Shown in pieces: positions 1 to 17,564 of a stretch of DNA of 64,000 nt. The notes beneath the pieces were generated by a model. It was not told where the DNA came from, made no database searches, and saw only the letters and a program-made list of their open reading frames with translations. The translations under genes were made by a program, and so were the position numbers. The first letter of the stretch is position 1, and each line of letters opens with the position of its first letter. The DNA is from Gymnorhina tibicen (Eukaryota; Chordata; Aves; Passeriformes; Artamidae): assembly GCA_013399875.1 (NCBI GenBank), contig VXAZ01000263.1, positions 1,923,262 to 1,987,261 on the forward strand, read 5' to 3'.

Positions 1-123
1 TACCACGTATTAATTCAGCAGTTCTGACTTACTAAATGCGTTTTCTTCACCTTCTGAGCTGACAAATTTAAAGTTTTTTGTACCTTCCAGTGAAGCCCAC
101 TACCTGAATTTCAATAAATATTA

Positions 124-270
<147 letters not shown>

Positions 271-483
271 TTAAAATCACAGCCTATGACTAATGAACTT
301 CACATTAGGACAGAAATGTTCCTTCATTACTGTCTTGGGGTGACAATTACTCAAAACCAAATTTCCCAATTTGATTGTGAGGTCACTAGAAAAAATGTTT
401 ATTATTTTAGTGCATGAATCAGCGTGCAGGGAAATCATGCACAGAAGGTAAGACAGAAGCATGACTGGTTCCAAAAGGGAGTC

Positions 484-513
484 TTCTGACATTAGCCCTT
501 CTGACATTAGCCC
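484..513. repeat. 15-bp direct tandem duplication
   Basis: The unit ttctgacattagccc occurs twice without mismatch, back to back. It is a short local duplication in TFG intron sequence with no sign of function. Confidence 0.9.
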
Positions 514-1999
514 TTAGTTCCATATAGCTCATCATTCTTTTATGTTTACATACAGGATGAAATATTAGAGCTAAGAGTTCGCAAAGTCCAACACCAGGAA
601 GAATGATGCTACCAGTTAAAAGTGAAATGCCTCTGCCAAGTGGCTCCAGAACCACGCTGTTCGTGAACAGAGTGAACAGACAGGAGTCGGGGTTATGGCA
701 CAAGCCAAACCCAACTCACTTTTTAAAAATCAAAACACAGATGCTGACAAGGGAAAATTTCAAATGTTTAGAACACTTCCTCAGGTTATATTCAGAATAC
801 ATGACTTGCAAGACTATTACCATTCCCTTGTTGAAAAACAAAGTTCATGTGTAAAAGCGAATAGTAAAGACCTCTCTCAGCTTTAACACACAAATAAGTA
901 TGAAGACATGAAGACGCCAAAGTAGTCAGAAGAAAACTTCTCTCAAACAGGAATTTGACACGAATTCACAACTCTTAAGCATGGATTTCTTCCATGTCAC
1001 ATGTCAGGGGATCCTAATGAATTTGCACATTGCCATCAGTCATAGGAACTATACTGGAACTGGATGGGATCATTTAAAGGGCTATGCACAAAGCACTGAT
1101 CACCTTTAATCGTATTAATCCTCAAAACAGATACCAAGTTCCCCTTAAGTCTGGTCTCTCATGATTTTTAAGTTGAGTCAAGAAAAGCTACGTCAATATT
1201 TTCATTCACTCAACAAAATCACAATTAAAACAAGATTATTGCCTTTGGCAGAATAGCTTTTCTGATGTTTAACATATTCAACAGGTTACTAATCGCTTAA
1301 ATGAACCCAAGCTAAGCAGTGCAAAGGAAAGAGTGAGAGCACACTATCAGGAAAATGTGTACTGGCACAAGAGATAGCAGGAACACTTCCTGCCAGAGCA
1401 GTTTGATGACTGGGAACTGAGGTGAAACACCATCTACTGAAGCTTCACCTTGAAAAGCAACAGTGTTTAGACAAATGGCACACAGATTGGAACAAAGCCA
1501 ACTCCAGGCTGCCCAGGTTCCTCCCCAAAACACTGTAGCAAGGGGGCTCTGTAGACAGACACAGGAACATGTTTTCCATTACAAATAACTGCCCAAAAAT
1601 TCTGTGTATATAAATTCCTTACACATTGGTGACAAGGGCAAAGTGTATATAAGTTATGGTTAAAATTTTCAAATAAATTAATGCTTCAGTGTGAATAGTC
1701 ATAAAACATGTGATACCAAGTCAAAAACAGCTCAGAATTTGAAGAACTACATATTCTCATTTTGTCATAGCTGACTACAACTAACACCTCTGCAATGGAA
1801 GGTTTTCTTAAGTATAGTACTATTAATAACACCTCATAGTCCCTTGTCAGTCTTCAAAGAAGGTGCTTTCTAACAAAATAAAGTTACAAATACTAATGAA
1901 ATGATGGCATATAAAACAATTTTCAAGTTTTCCTGAAAGAAATACTGTTGCCTCCAAAGATTTTTTTATGTCCTGTTTTCACTTTCATAATCTCAAAAG

Positions 2000-2452
2000 A
2001 CATCTCTTGATAGCAGTATCAGTCATGGATTCTCTGAGTAGACACTGGAAAGTCTCCAGAAACGAGGGCTCCAAATCCCACCAGGCAGCCTGCTCCAGTG
2101 ACACACTGCCCTCCTGGCCAAAACTCATGCTCGCCCTCTGAAACTGCAATTTCTGGCTGCTGCCATCCGGTGCTACTGCAAACAGGTCACATTCAATGGT
2201 CTTTGCAACTCCCATTCCACTAGCTCTGCCCTCAGCCCACTCTGCAGCACAGTGAACAAGCCCAGCTCCCTCCCATGCTCCTTGAACGCCACCTGCACAA
2301 AGCCCCTCCCTGTCCTCACCACACCCTGCTGGACCCTCTGCAGCTTTTCCAAGTCTTTTTGTCCTAGAGGGCACACATTAAAAGCGAGCACAGACATGCA
2401 GCCTCACTGGTGCCACCTCACCAGTGCTAGGAAGAGGAGGATCAGTATCCCT
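2000..2452 (-). mobile_element. CR1 LINE fragment
   Basis: The text resembles the 3' portion of the avian CR1 retrotransposon in antisense. It has the phrase for small-city style 'caactcccattccac', the 'ccctctgcagcttttccaagtc' type segment and the 'cctcaccagtgctaggaagag' type segment, all typical of CR1 3' regions. Several of the same phrases recur at 32.4-32.7 kb and 62.8 kb in this window, which supports a shared family. It is 5'-truncated and diverged. Boundaries are approximate. Confidence 0.75.
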
Positions 2453-4243
2453 GTTTTCCATTATGATGCATAACAGGACTTAGACAAATCAGACTTTATT
2501 TATCAAAGTTAAACAGATTTTTTTTCTTTGGCAGTAAAGGGGTTTGGGATGAGGTGTGTGTTCCCTCCAACTCAAACACTTTCTCCAGCTTTTCAGTAAC
2601 CTTTCCTAAATGCTGATACCAAAATCCACTGGTGTCTTAACACAAAGCCCTTCTCTTCCTTATTATCCTGGTAATACAATAAGTGATAATTACTTCTCTT
2701 AGCAATCCACAACATTGGCAAAGCATCCTTTGATGCTCTTCTGTCATACCAGTCAACACTAAGATTCACTGCCTGAACAAAGATGCATGTTCTAAACAGT
2801 CTATCCTGCACAGTGAAATGAAAATGCACATCAATATACACGGCTTACATGGATTAATGTCACCCGAAAGAATTGGGATCATTCCATCTCAATTCTCCCT
2901 CCCCTATTTTAACCTTTAGGTTGAAGGCTTTTTCAAATAATGAATAAATTTTGTATTTTGAATTATTAGCAGAAAAAAAAAGGCCAAGAAGTACCAAGTA
3001 CAGAATCTTGTTAGATGCATAAAGTCAGTTCTACGATTCCTATTGACAGCCATCAAGTTATTATCCAAGTAGAGTATATGCCAGGATTCAAAAGGTGTAT
3101 GTCAAGCCATAGAAATATCTGACAATTTAAGTATATTAGATTTAGCAAAAAAACTTTTCATCTTAAGGAATGTCAATGAAGCTTAATTCCTGTTACCATG
3201 ACACAGATAGAATTAAACAATGTTAATTATTTTCTGTTGGAAAATAGAAACAGACTTTCCTTTATTTTCTCTAATTATCTTGTTATTTTAAGAACTTCTC
3301 TTTCTCATTTTTGCAAGGGACACAGCTTTTCCCCTCTACAATTTCCCATGTATCTATGCTGCTATGCATATTATAGTTTTTTTATCTTTCTATAAACTAG
3401 TGACGCCCTTAACTAACCACTGGACTGCAAGGTATTTTAGCATTAATGCTGTATCACCATGATGCATTTCAACCTTCATGACATTAGAAATCTGCCTCAT
3501 TCCTTCACCCTGCCAACTATTTCCTCATCTACTAAGCTTCATTATCTACTAGATTAATCTACCTTTATATCCCTCATTTAGTCTTTTTTTGAAAAAACAA
3601 AAACAAAACCCCACACAAACAAAAAACCATGCTACATCAAAATGTATTTTTCCTTCACTCTGTTAAATTTCCCAAAGGCTGAGAGATTACTGACTACCAC
3701 AGCAACTTGAATACATGCAGCATGAGTAAACAATGCATTATTCACTCTGACACAGAGACACCAACTTCTATTATAAGGTAATGAAGAACAAGAGCAAAAA
3801 GGCCAATCTCACATTACACCCTCTGTTTTAAAATCAAGCATAACTTAAAAAAAGTAAAGTTCCTGTTATTGGCTCTATAGGGCCTTTTAGCACGTGCAAC
3901 TCAGTAACATGGTATGCTTAGATGCAATTTTACTCTTTGATTCATACAAATTCACTGCTGACAGTCCTCATTAGTTTGTTCGGGGTTGGGGTTTTTTTTG
4001 CTGACATTGGTTTTTATGTGTTCAAGAACATTAAATAGGACATGAAAATTCTTTCATATCTAGCAGACCAATTTCCTTAGCTCAGGAGTTTGAAAGATGC
4101 CAGCTTGCATATTAGAACTTGACTTCACAAAGCAATATTCAACCTGAGACTTCTTTTCTCTGGTAATTAATAAAAGCACCACATAACCTAAATACAACGT
4201 AGGAATATGGAGGGGTAGATGAAGCATTCTTTGAATGCTCAAA

Positions 4244-4294
4244 GACTGTGCACGTGAATTTGGAGAAGACTGTGCATGTGAATTTGGAGAAGAC
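4244..4294. repeat. 24-bp tandem repeat, two copies
   Basis: A 24-bp unit beginning gactgtgca and ending tttggagaa occurs at 4244-4267 and 4268-4291 with one C/T difference. It then begins a third, partial copy. The short ORFs across it on both strands are by-products of the repeat. Confidence 0.85.
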
Positions 4295-4653
4295 ACAGAT
4301 GGAAGCTGTGGAAGTAGTGGACATCGTTACACCAGTTTAAGATACCTCCTTGGAACAGATCCAGACAAGCATTCCTGCAGGTCTGGGGGGATAAATAACA
4401 AAATAGAAACAGCTAAAATATGTATATTCCAATGCATCTAATAACTGAAATAGATTTAAAGAAGAATCTCAGCTTAGCTGAAATGAAGTTAAGGATATCA
4501 CAGCTCTCATATGACAAGAGAACTGAAGCCTTGTTAACTTTTTCCTCGATCACTTGCAACTACCTCTGATATTAACAACATTTATTTGGTTTTAGTAGTG
4601 ATGATCAGCTAGGATAACACACACTGAAGTCACAGTGGAATAGGAGTACATTC

Positions 4654-5715
4654 TGTGTGGTGGGTGAACCCTGGCTGGATGCCAGGAACCCACCAAGGCC
4701 ACTCTATCACTCCCTTCCACAAGTGGCTGTGCAGAGAACATCCAGTGAAAGGACGAGATATGAGACAAGGGCAAGGAGAGATAACAAATCAATTACTGTC
4801 ATGGGCAAAACGGACTCCAACTTGGGGAAATTAACTGAATTTATTACCAGTCAAAATCAGAGCAGGCTAATGAAAAATAGAACACCTTTAACACTCTTAA
4901 AATCACCTTTCAATCCCTCCTTCCTTTCCAGGCTCTATCTCTTCCTCCCCCAGTGGTGCAGGGGCACATGGAATGAAGGTTATGGTTTCTGCCACTGCTT
5001 AGGCACAGGAGTCCTTCCTCTGCTCCAGCATGGGGTCCCTCCCACAGGAGAGTCCTCCATTAACTTCTCCTATGTGAGTGCATCCCATTGGCAACAGTTC
5101 TTCAGGAACTGCTCCAACATGGGTCACTTTTCCATATGGTGCAGTCCTTCAAGAACAGCCTGCTCCACTATGGGTCCTGCACAGGGTCACAAGTCCTACC
5201 AGGAAACTTGCTTGAGCATGGGCTCCTCTCTCCGTGGGTCCGCAGGTCCCTGCCAGGAGCCTGTTCCCGCACAGGCCTCCCACGGGGTCACAGCCTCTTC
5301 TCAGGCATCCACCTGCTCTGGTGTGAGGCTCCTCCACAAGCTGCAGGTTGATCTCTGCACTTCCACTGATCTCTGTGGGTGGTGGGGGCACATCCTACCT
5401 TACCATGGTCTGCACCATGGGCTGCAGGGGAATCTCTGCTCTGGTGCCTGGAGCACCTCCTTCTCCTCCTTCTCCACTAACCTTGGTGTCTGCAGAGCTG
5501 GTCTTCTCATACATCCTTGCTCCTCTCTTCTCTGGCCACAATTACATCTGTGCCATAACTTTTTTTTCCTTTTTAACTATGTTACCACAGAGCCATTACC
5601 ACCATTTCTGATTGATTCAGCGTTGGCCAGCGGTGTGTCTGTCCTGGAGCTGCCTGGCTTTGGCCTCCCCTGTAGCCTCCGCACTACCAAACCCTGGCCA
5701 CACAAACCCAATACA
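4654..5715 (-). mobile_element. Solo LTR of an endogenous retrovirus
   Basis: The block starts TGTGTGGTGGGTGAACC, ends CCCAATACA, and is flanked by the perfect 4-bp direct repeat ATTC (4650-4653 and 5716-5719). It is about 1.06 kb long and contains many related 'ctccagcatggg/tcccac' modules. This layout matches an abundant bird LTR family. A TTTATT at about 4840 reads as AATAAA on the minus strand, suggesting that the LTR sense strand is minus. No internal gag, pol or env sequence flanks it, so it is a solo LTR. The 367-codon plus-strand ORF across it is not a gene. The exact family name is not asserted. Confidence 0.85.
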
Positions 5716-7025
5716 ATTCTGAGACAAAGAAAGCTAAAAGTAAAAGCAGGAAGTCTCTAGACTATGAAAGACAACCAAAGAATGAAACTGTAATTACTGT
5801 CTCCATCATACACCATTATCTTATTTTGAATAAAACAGAGAGAAATATACACTAAAAACCCCAGAGGAATATACTTAAAGAACAGGCAGGTAAGAATGCA
5901 AAAAAATCCAAGTAACTAGAAGCTTTACCCTAAAGAAAAAGCATCCAACCTCCTTTCACCTTTCTCATTCCAGAAAGAAAAAAAAAAATCCTGTGATGAG
6001 GGAAAACAAAACCACCACAAATCCACTGAGCTCCCTCCCACTAGAGATCAAGATCCAAAATATTAGACCTACACTGCTTATCAATTTTGATAAGCAGCAT
6101 CTCAAAAGCTTCATGAACCTGAAAAACTCAGGGTCATTCAAAGTGAAATTTTATTGCTTAGATATAAGAACAAAAGTTATGTGACATTTTAGGTACCACA
6201 GAGAACAATGAAGTTTCCTAGGCCTATTAAGAAAAATGAACCGACTGCTTCAGTAAACTAGCACTTTTTACTCTGTAACAGCATAATTATCACAGTCTTT
6301 AAGAGACTTTGGATTTTATCACTTCATTCTGAGTTTCATTTTATGAACGCCATCCCTCTGTCCCAGATTAAGTAATTTATCCATGCCCCATTGACATTCA
6401 AAGAGGAAAAATCCTCCAATCACACACTATTGTCTCAAATAGGGCTCTCTTCATTCTGTGGAAGTCCTTAAGGTTATGTTTGTTTTAACACTAATGATCA
6501 GTATTTTCTTTGGAACAACCAATGTGCCATAGATTCAAATGATCCCACAGAGGACAGATAACTTTTAATCCATATTTCAAGTTTAAATTATTATTCTAAT
6601 CTTTGCTGATGGAGAAAAACAATCAAGAATTAGTACCACATAAGTCAAGTTTTCAGTCTTATGAGAGCTTGTGTTAGGTCATACATGTTTATTCTCTTTT
6701 CACCTTCAAACCCACTGAAAACTCAAAAAAATGGTTAAATGAGTGAACAGAAGAGAAAACTGCAATCAACTTCCTGCAATAGCAAAGAACGCACTTTCAG
6801 AGAGAAAAAATGGAGAAAATAATTCAGAAAAAAATGGAGGAAATGCTGTTAAGAGAGCATAACAAGAGATACAGCTTCTATTGTCTGATTAAAAAGATTT
6901 CACAAGAAATCACTTGCATTTGCCCATGACACTGGACAATTCTGAAAGGTGAATTTCAAAGTTTCTATCCACAGAAAAATCACATCAGAGCAACAGTAGT
7001 CAATTAACCTCAACAACAGTAGTTA

Positions 7026-11238
<4,213 letters not shown>

Positions 11239-13258
11239 CCCCAAACCCAAAGCTGCCCCTCTCTCCCTCCTTCCCGCCGCCTCCACAGACGGCTGCCCCC
11301 GGGAGCAGCCCCCGCTCTCTTACTCTGGCCTCTCCGCCGTCCCGCCGGTGCAGCCCCCCCGTGCAGCCCCGCGCGAGCCCGGTCACGGCCGCCGCCACCG
11401 CCGCCCGTACGTGGCAGGGCAGAGAGAAGGGGCCGGAGCGAGGCCGGGCCTGCGCGAGCCGCGCGCGCCTGCGCGCTCCGCCGCGCGGGGCACCGCCTCC
11501 TCCCTGCCGACATGGCGGGGTCCTCGTTCCTCGCCGTGCCACCTCAGCGCTACCCCAGAGGGGCCGCGCTCTGACACAGGGTTTCTTTCGAAATACTAGC
11601 CTTGGCCTTCGTAGACTGGCGGTGCTCAAAGGAAAAAAAGGGCCCGAAAATTCCCCTGTAGTTGTTAGGCGCCGCCAACCACACACAGGAGCCATTCATC
11701 CTTGAATGGTCACATGCAGGCATTCGTTACTATCGTACACTCACGCGCACTCACACTCTCCTGGCTTGCATTCGGAGCTTGTGCCCCTAATAGAAAAAAA
11801 CATGAATCTGCAGGTAATTTCCGGAGTTTTGTCAATCGAAGGTGCGGAAATGGATTCCTAAGGGTGCCTCTCCCAGATGAACTGGAACTGGACCTCATGT
11901 TGCTCTGGGATATTTGAGATTTGTGCTGCCTTTCTTCATGTAGCAGTGAAGCCACGCTGTGCTGGTACTTTTGAGAGAGATGCCTATGCAGAGCTACGTA
12001 AAGCACAACGGTGCTTAGTTACTTCCTGGCGTTAAAGATGCTTCTGAAAAGACACCTTTGTCTTTAGCATCTTAAAAAGCAAAGCTTCCAAATAGTGTTT
12101 TCTGCCAGGACAAAAAAAAAAGTCAGTTGTTAGATTTTTGTAGTATTTGTCCTTGCTGAGAGCTCTATCCCTGCCTGAGGAGGGTCCAACAAGGAGTAAG
12201 CAGATTGAAAATGGAGGTGAGAATTTGAAATGGAAGTGAGAAAAGATGGTCACGCTACAAATTATTATTCGAAACATTTCAAGGAGGAGGAGGGGCATGG
12301 TTCAGGAGGCTTCTTTGATAACTGTTACAAAGTATTTAGAAAATACTTGGGTATTTTCAATGAAAAAAATCTTTGCTTTAAAAAATATAGGAAAGGTCTG
12401 GAAAAATGAACGTTTCCATCCATTATACTTTCTGCCACTTATATTTCATACCTTTGTACAGATGATTCAGTCCTTCTCCAATGCATTTCTTTATCAAAGC
12501 AGTGTTTCCAAAGTTTTAACAAGAAACTTTGTGATCCCTAAAGTCCACATATCACAAACAATACCAAAGTTCACTACACTATGAAGATAAATATATTCCA
12601 CGTGTAGATAAGAGCTGAACTATTGTTCAATGTAACAATTTAGCATATAACCTGGAAAAGACCATTTTACTTTATTCCATTTCTGAAATTAGGATTCCCT
12701 AGTTGAAGGAGAAAAAAGCCATAAAATGTGTAATTTGGGGAGGGGGGCTTTATGCTGAAAGTGTTTTATATTAAGCAAGACATATTCAGTGTTAGTTAAA
12801 AGAGCATTTTATTCATATCTGAAATACTTACAGACAGGTTGCTTAATTAGTAAAAGAAGTCCACACTTCCAATTCAATACTTCAAATTCTTCTTGGGTTT
12901 TTTGCTTGGTTTCTGGGATAATATGGAAACAATATTTTTATTCGTTTTTTAAAAGAACCGTGTTTGAAATTAAATGGGATGTTCTTTCGAGAATACTTTT
13001 GTTTGTGGGAAAAATATCAATTATTAGACAATATTGTCACTCTTTTAAGGAGCCATCCTCACAGTGCCTAGCTATGGTTTACAACACAACCAAGTATCAT
13101 CCTTCCTAAACCACACAAATTTCTAAAGGAAAATTTCTCAAGGAAATTGAAGGACTTGACAAAAGCAAGCATTATACATTGGATTTACAAATAAAAAATG
13201 GATGCCCACAGATACATGAACTTCCTGTCCATAAAAAAAAAAAAAATGTATGAACTAC

Positions 13259-13364
13259 CTGTCCTAGATAACTTTTAATGATCTTCTCTCCCTTTTCTGG
13301 ATCAGTAATGATGAACTTCAGCCTTGTATCTGATGTGACAGCTCTTTTTACAGGCTTATCAACG
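13259..13364 (-). other. Unassigned exon-like ORF with splice signals
   Basis: On the minus strand a 106-nt open block runs from an acceptor (gttctgtag) to a donor (CAG|gtagtt). Read in phase it encodes 35 residues including VKRAVTSDTRLKFIITDPEK and GEKIIKSYLGQ. Composition looks protein-like, with charged residues and beta-strand-like alternation, but I cannot assign it to TFG, ADGRG7 or any neighbour I know. It could be an exon of a small unannotated gene, a remnant, or chance. Confidence 0.3.
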
Positions 13365-14555
13365 CTACAGAACACTTGTTTTCTGCCCCATAAGAGAGAG
13401 CATGGATTTCTAAGACATGGAGGACTTTTCAGGACTGATTAAAGACTTCTATGAAGTCACTCAAAGTCTCATGTATAGTGCACAGTGTATTTATAACTAT
13501 GCTGCTTGTTGATTTACCCTTTGGTTTCTAATTAAAGTGAATTTTTACTTATGAAAGGGATAGGAGAGCTACAGTGCATTGCCCACGTTCAGCAGGCCTG
13601 GAATATACAAAGGGCATACATAGAGCAACTTCTATACATCTCTGCTGGAGTATAAAACTGATTAGCTCAGGTCCTTTCAAAGACCTTGGAGTTCAAGTCA
13701 CCAAGAGGCTCTGGTGCTGCCTGGCCGGTTTGCAGTCGCATTGTCCTGCTAGCACGTGGTCCTGCTTTTGGCTCCTCGTGGTCTCAGCTTATGATCTATT
13801 TCCAGCTACCTGCAGCTGTAGAAGTGTGTCCGTCATTCGAGATACCTGTGAGAGCTGCATGAAACAAACCCTGAAAAACGCAGCGTTGTATTTCACGTAT
13901 TTGCAGGTTTCTAGTTCTGGGAAGGTAGACAAGGAAATATTACCTGAAAAAGTCTGGGTTGATCTGAAAGTTTCCTGTGAATATTTTTCAGGCTGTGATT
14001 TTGAAACGTTTTATGTTTTTGAATGCATATACAGTGGTACCTGGGAAACAAGAAACACTTTGGAAACTTTTTCTTGAAGAGTGGTGTTCTGAAAGTGTAC
14101 AGAATACAAGTCTGGAGTCCCTGTAGAGGAGGTGAAAGTGTGGAGTAAATATTTTGCTGTTAAAACCAGAAAAGATTAGTCAGTGTGACTTGATTCAAAA
14201 AACAACCGTAAAATGATTTTCGGTAACTGTTAACAATTACGTTTATAACTTGAAATACAGGAAGTACTTTCAATAGCAAAACTATTCCATGTAGGTGATT
14301 CCCAACTACAGATGCCTCATTGCACATTGTAATGGATTAGTTAGCATGTCTCAGGAGCCTGTCTCAGGATCATATTATTACCCTCAGCTGGATAGGATGA
14401 AGGTAAGACCTGGCTGAGGATGCCATAAGCATTAAATGTGGTGTGCCCTATCAGCACTTCAGTCAGACTCACACAGAGGGAATAAAGACTTAAGCATTTC
14501 TATACCTGGTTTTCTAAATTCTCATTTCAAGGATTAAGCAGGAGCATCCCGAGTT

Positions 14556-14577
14556 AAAAAAAAAAAAAAAAAAAAAA
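14556..14577. repeat. Poly-A run beside the assembly gap
   Basis: Twenty-two consecutive A are followed by ctctt and then the N run. The homopolymer is the likely reason for the gap. Confidence 0.9.
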
Positions 14578-14582
14578 CTCTT

Positions 14583-14615
14583 NNNNNNNNNNNNNNNNNN
14601 NNNNNNNNNNNNNNN
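14583..14615. other. Assembly gap (33 N)
   Basis: Unknown bases in the supplied sequence. The gap lies about 0.4 kb downstream of the last ADGRG7-like exon, so a short part of that gene's 3' UTR could be missing here. None of the TM exons are affected. Confidence 0.99.
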
Positions 14616-14999
14616 GTCATGCTTTTAAATAAATGGATCTCTGTTTCCTTTTCATGGTTTCAGTTTTAAATCCTGGGCATAATCTGTCCATCAGTGTGGT
14701 ATGATCACCTCAGGACTTTTTCCACAGAGTTTGCAGATCTGATCATCACTGGTGTACAGGCACACTGTTTTCAGTAGATTAAAATGATAATAAACAACTT
14801 CATGTTTGGGGCTGGGTGGATTTTCACATATTTCCAATTAGCTGTTTTATAGCTGTTATATAGGGGTGTAATAATGAAGAATCCATTACTCCAAGTACTG
14901 CATATGCCTTATATGAAGGGAAGTATTTATAGGAATACAAGGCCAAGAATCTGCAGCAGGGCTGGGGGGGAAAGAAGAGGCAGACACTTTCCTGAAGGC

Positions 15000-15260
15000 T
15001 TTTTTTCAGTATCGCCGTGAAAGGCCTCAAGCCATGAAGCTCTTGTTACTTCCCTGGGACTCTTTCCAACCACTAATGCAGAAGAGTTTTTTCCTGCTAT
15101 TCTTTCTGAAAATAATTTTTTATATGATTTGGCATAAGACAAGCCACCCAGACAGAACAGTCTTTTCAGTGCTGACCTTGAAATAAAATCCCACCTTGAT
15201 TTGTACAATGGGAAGAGTTTGGAAGGAAGTGTGACAGACCAGAACAAATGCTCTGAATCC
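15000..15260 (-). pseudogene. ADGRG7: ADGRG7 last exon (end of TM7 and tail), degraded
   Basis: After an acceptor-like agcagttatag at 15261-15264 the phase-0 reading gives GFRAFVL, which lines up with the GLQIFIL-type end of TM7 in human ADGRG7. After a few codons the similarity to the following segment (about YTVRTKVFQ) is better in another frame (SVTLPSKLFPLYKS), implying a small indel. That second frame stays open a long way and is rich in basic residues, as expected of a cytoplasmic tail. The 3' limit is uncertain. Confidence 0.5.
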
Positions 15261-15373
15261 CTATAACTGCTTTCTGACAAGTTCCCCTGCTATATCAAAC
15301 TGTAGAACAAATAAATCTGATTTTTTTTTTTTTAAATCTCAGTTATTAGTCTCAAAATTGCTAAATACTTTGC

Positions 15374-15530
15374 CTGGGTAGCATTCAAAATGCAGAATAA
15401 ATAGCTGAAAGCAAGACTTGTTTTTTCATGACTTATTAACGTGAGGTAGCCAATCATCCAGGTGATCCTGGGCACTATCACTATAGAAATAGTGCTAATC
15501 CTATTTTTCATTAATGAATCATTTTTATTC
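15374..15530 (-). pseudogene. ADGRG7: ADGRG7 exon: TM6 and most of TM7
   Basis: This 157-nt open block begins after tgcttctag and encodes SLMKNRISTIS, then the TM6 core ending RITWMIGYLTL, a short loop and the TM7 piece FSYLFCILNATQ. These correspond to KKIVSTLS, GITWILAYLMLV and FSYIFCLFNTTQ in human ADGRG7. The usual Phe-Gly before ITW in TM6 is Pro-Arg here. The exon ends CAG followed by gcaaag, so the donor is GC rather than GT: either a GC-AG intron or a mutated site. The reading frame itself is open. Confidence 0.88.
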
Positions 15531-17564
15531 CTAGAAGCACACACACACACAAAGTTATTAAATCTTTCTCTATACCATTTAATATCTATTTGAGCTTTAA
15601 ACTTTCTATGTATTCGGGCTATATTGCAAAAACATATTATTAAGGTGAATTGAGAAGATACACTTCCCTACGTTTGTTTGATGTATCATTTGGAGAAGAA
15701 ATCCAGAAAAACAAATGTAACCAAATTTATCGGACTAATCTGTGTTTGGAGTATGCAGCTTGTATGGATGTTTTTAATTTAAAAAGTGGTTCTTACCAAG
15801 CCAATTGAAAACTAGAATGTTAGCTATTATAAGTTTTTTTGAATGTTTATAAATTCATCCAAATGCACTTAATTTTCAATATAAGAACTAGCTGTCCGTG
15901 ATGTCTGAACATCCAGTTTCTCTCTGACCAGACTCAGAGATAAGGTATTTTGTTTGCTCCAACCATGACAATTGTACATAAAGAAATGAAGAAATGGTAC
16001 AAAGTTTTGTTGAACGGATCAGTCCCATGGAATTAATAAAAATTAAAGCAATCCTTTTTAAAATAATGCAGTGTACACTGAGGGTTTGTGACATATAGCC
16101 TGTGACAATACATGGAGTGTTGATGTAAAACTGAGCGAGTAAATCTGCTCCAAGCTGCTCGAGAACTGGTGTTTGGCTGTGCTGAGAAATTCATAATTCT
16201 CAGTTGGCTGGACCCGCTCTTCTCCCACTTTTAGGGATTTAAATTGGAATAACTGTCATTGAAGTCGAGTGACACTCCAATCCAAAAATAGGGACAAAAA
16301 CCTGAAATGTGTTCACTGATACGCAGTTGAACAAAGTCTGACCCATTGTAACAAATGGAATTAATTTTCTGCCTGCTTGAAGTGTACATTTCTTTAAAAT
16401 AAAAGATTTTGTCAAAAATCTGAGTTTGTGACAAGAAAGTCTGAGCTGGTGATGAGAGACTGTGGAATAAATTTGCTGAAAGATATGAGGAGTTCTGTGC
16501 CATCTCACCTTATCGAATTTGTGTTCTTCTTCCATATCACAGAGATACTGCTCTTGATGAAGATGTTAAACTGGAGTATGAGTGCTACTGGCAGGCGGAA
16601 TGACCACAACATTGGCTTTGCACACTGAAATTCTGATTTTGGTCCAGTGCTGCAAGCCAGCAAGTTTGAATATAAAGAGGGGTAGATTCAAAAGATACGT
16701 TAGATACATTATTCAGAATACCAACACAAAACAAAATGATATTCCACTTTTCACCCTGAAAGACCTTACAGTGCTTTCTAGGTCTTGTTAACTTAGCTCT
16801 GAAAGGCAGCCATTCCTTGAGAAATGAGGGCTTTCAATCACGCTTCTCTTTCTCTGGAGAATGCAAAATGATACATCAAACAAACTACACAGAGAAATAA
16901 TAAGGTGCAGTATAACTAACCAAATAGGTATCTGGCCACCACATGCACATCTATCTTTAGGATATATTTTATAGTGAAGAGTAATAGGGGAGACGTAATG
17001 GACAAAGGTTGAAGAAGAAACAGGAACAACTTCAGAAGACCAGGGTTATCCTGTAATAACCTTTACCTCTTTTCTTTTTGATTTTCAAATAATCTCAAGT
17101 TAAAAGTCCACATGCCCAAAATGAGTATCACGACATGACCACCATCTGGAAGGGGGTTTGTGTTTACATTTCCTAAACAAGTCTGCCTTTCTTTCATATC
17201 ATCCACTCTCACCAAGGTACATTGTAAGCCTGATTGCCTGCTTTGGTATGTGGGCACTCAAATGAATACCTCTGCCAAAACCACAGGGCAAATAGGAATA
17301 TAGTTATTATGGCCATATTTTAAATTAATGTGAGGATTAAATGTAGGTACTGAAATGTAGTTATGCACTTAAATGAAGGGGTGGAGTATCAGTTAGGCTA
17401 AGGGTGCCTGCAGTTTGCATTTCAACTCACAGGGGACTGCACAGTCTTGCAGAAGAATTTAAGGCAGATGTAGATCCAGTACCCTAAATCCTTAGTGAGG
17501 AGAAAATGTGTTTCCTTCTAGTGAATGTCTAGGTTAAGTGAAGACTTCTATTTCTTTTGACTAC
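15531..17564 (-). other. ADGRG7: ADGRG7 intron
   Basis: This 2.0-kb AT-rich interval has a short (CA)n tract next to the acceptor at about 15538-15550. ORFs on both strands at 16.2-16.8 kb show no family resemblance. No transposon is recognised. Confidence 0.6.

Larger units (their letters stand above)
11576..14999. other. Intergenic DNA between the ADGRG7 tail and TFG
   Basis: About 3.4 kb separates the TFG promoter from the last recognisable ADGRG7-like exon. It contains one unassigned exon-like ORF (13259-13364, minus), a 22-base poly-A run at 14556-14577 and a 33-base run of N at 14583-14615. Nothing else is recognisable. Confidence 0.7.

Noticed and set aside
4657..5760. 367-codon plus-strand ORF
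   Set aside because: It lies inside the solo LTR, is Ser/Cys/His-rich low-complexity translation and has no domain.
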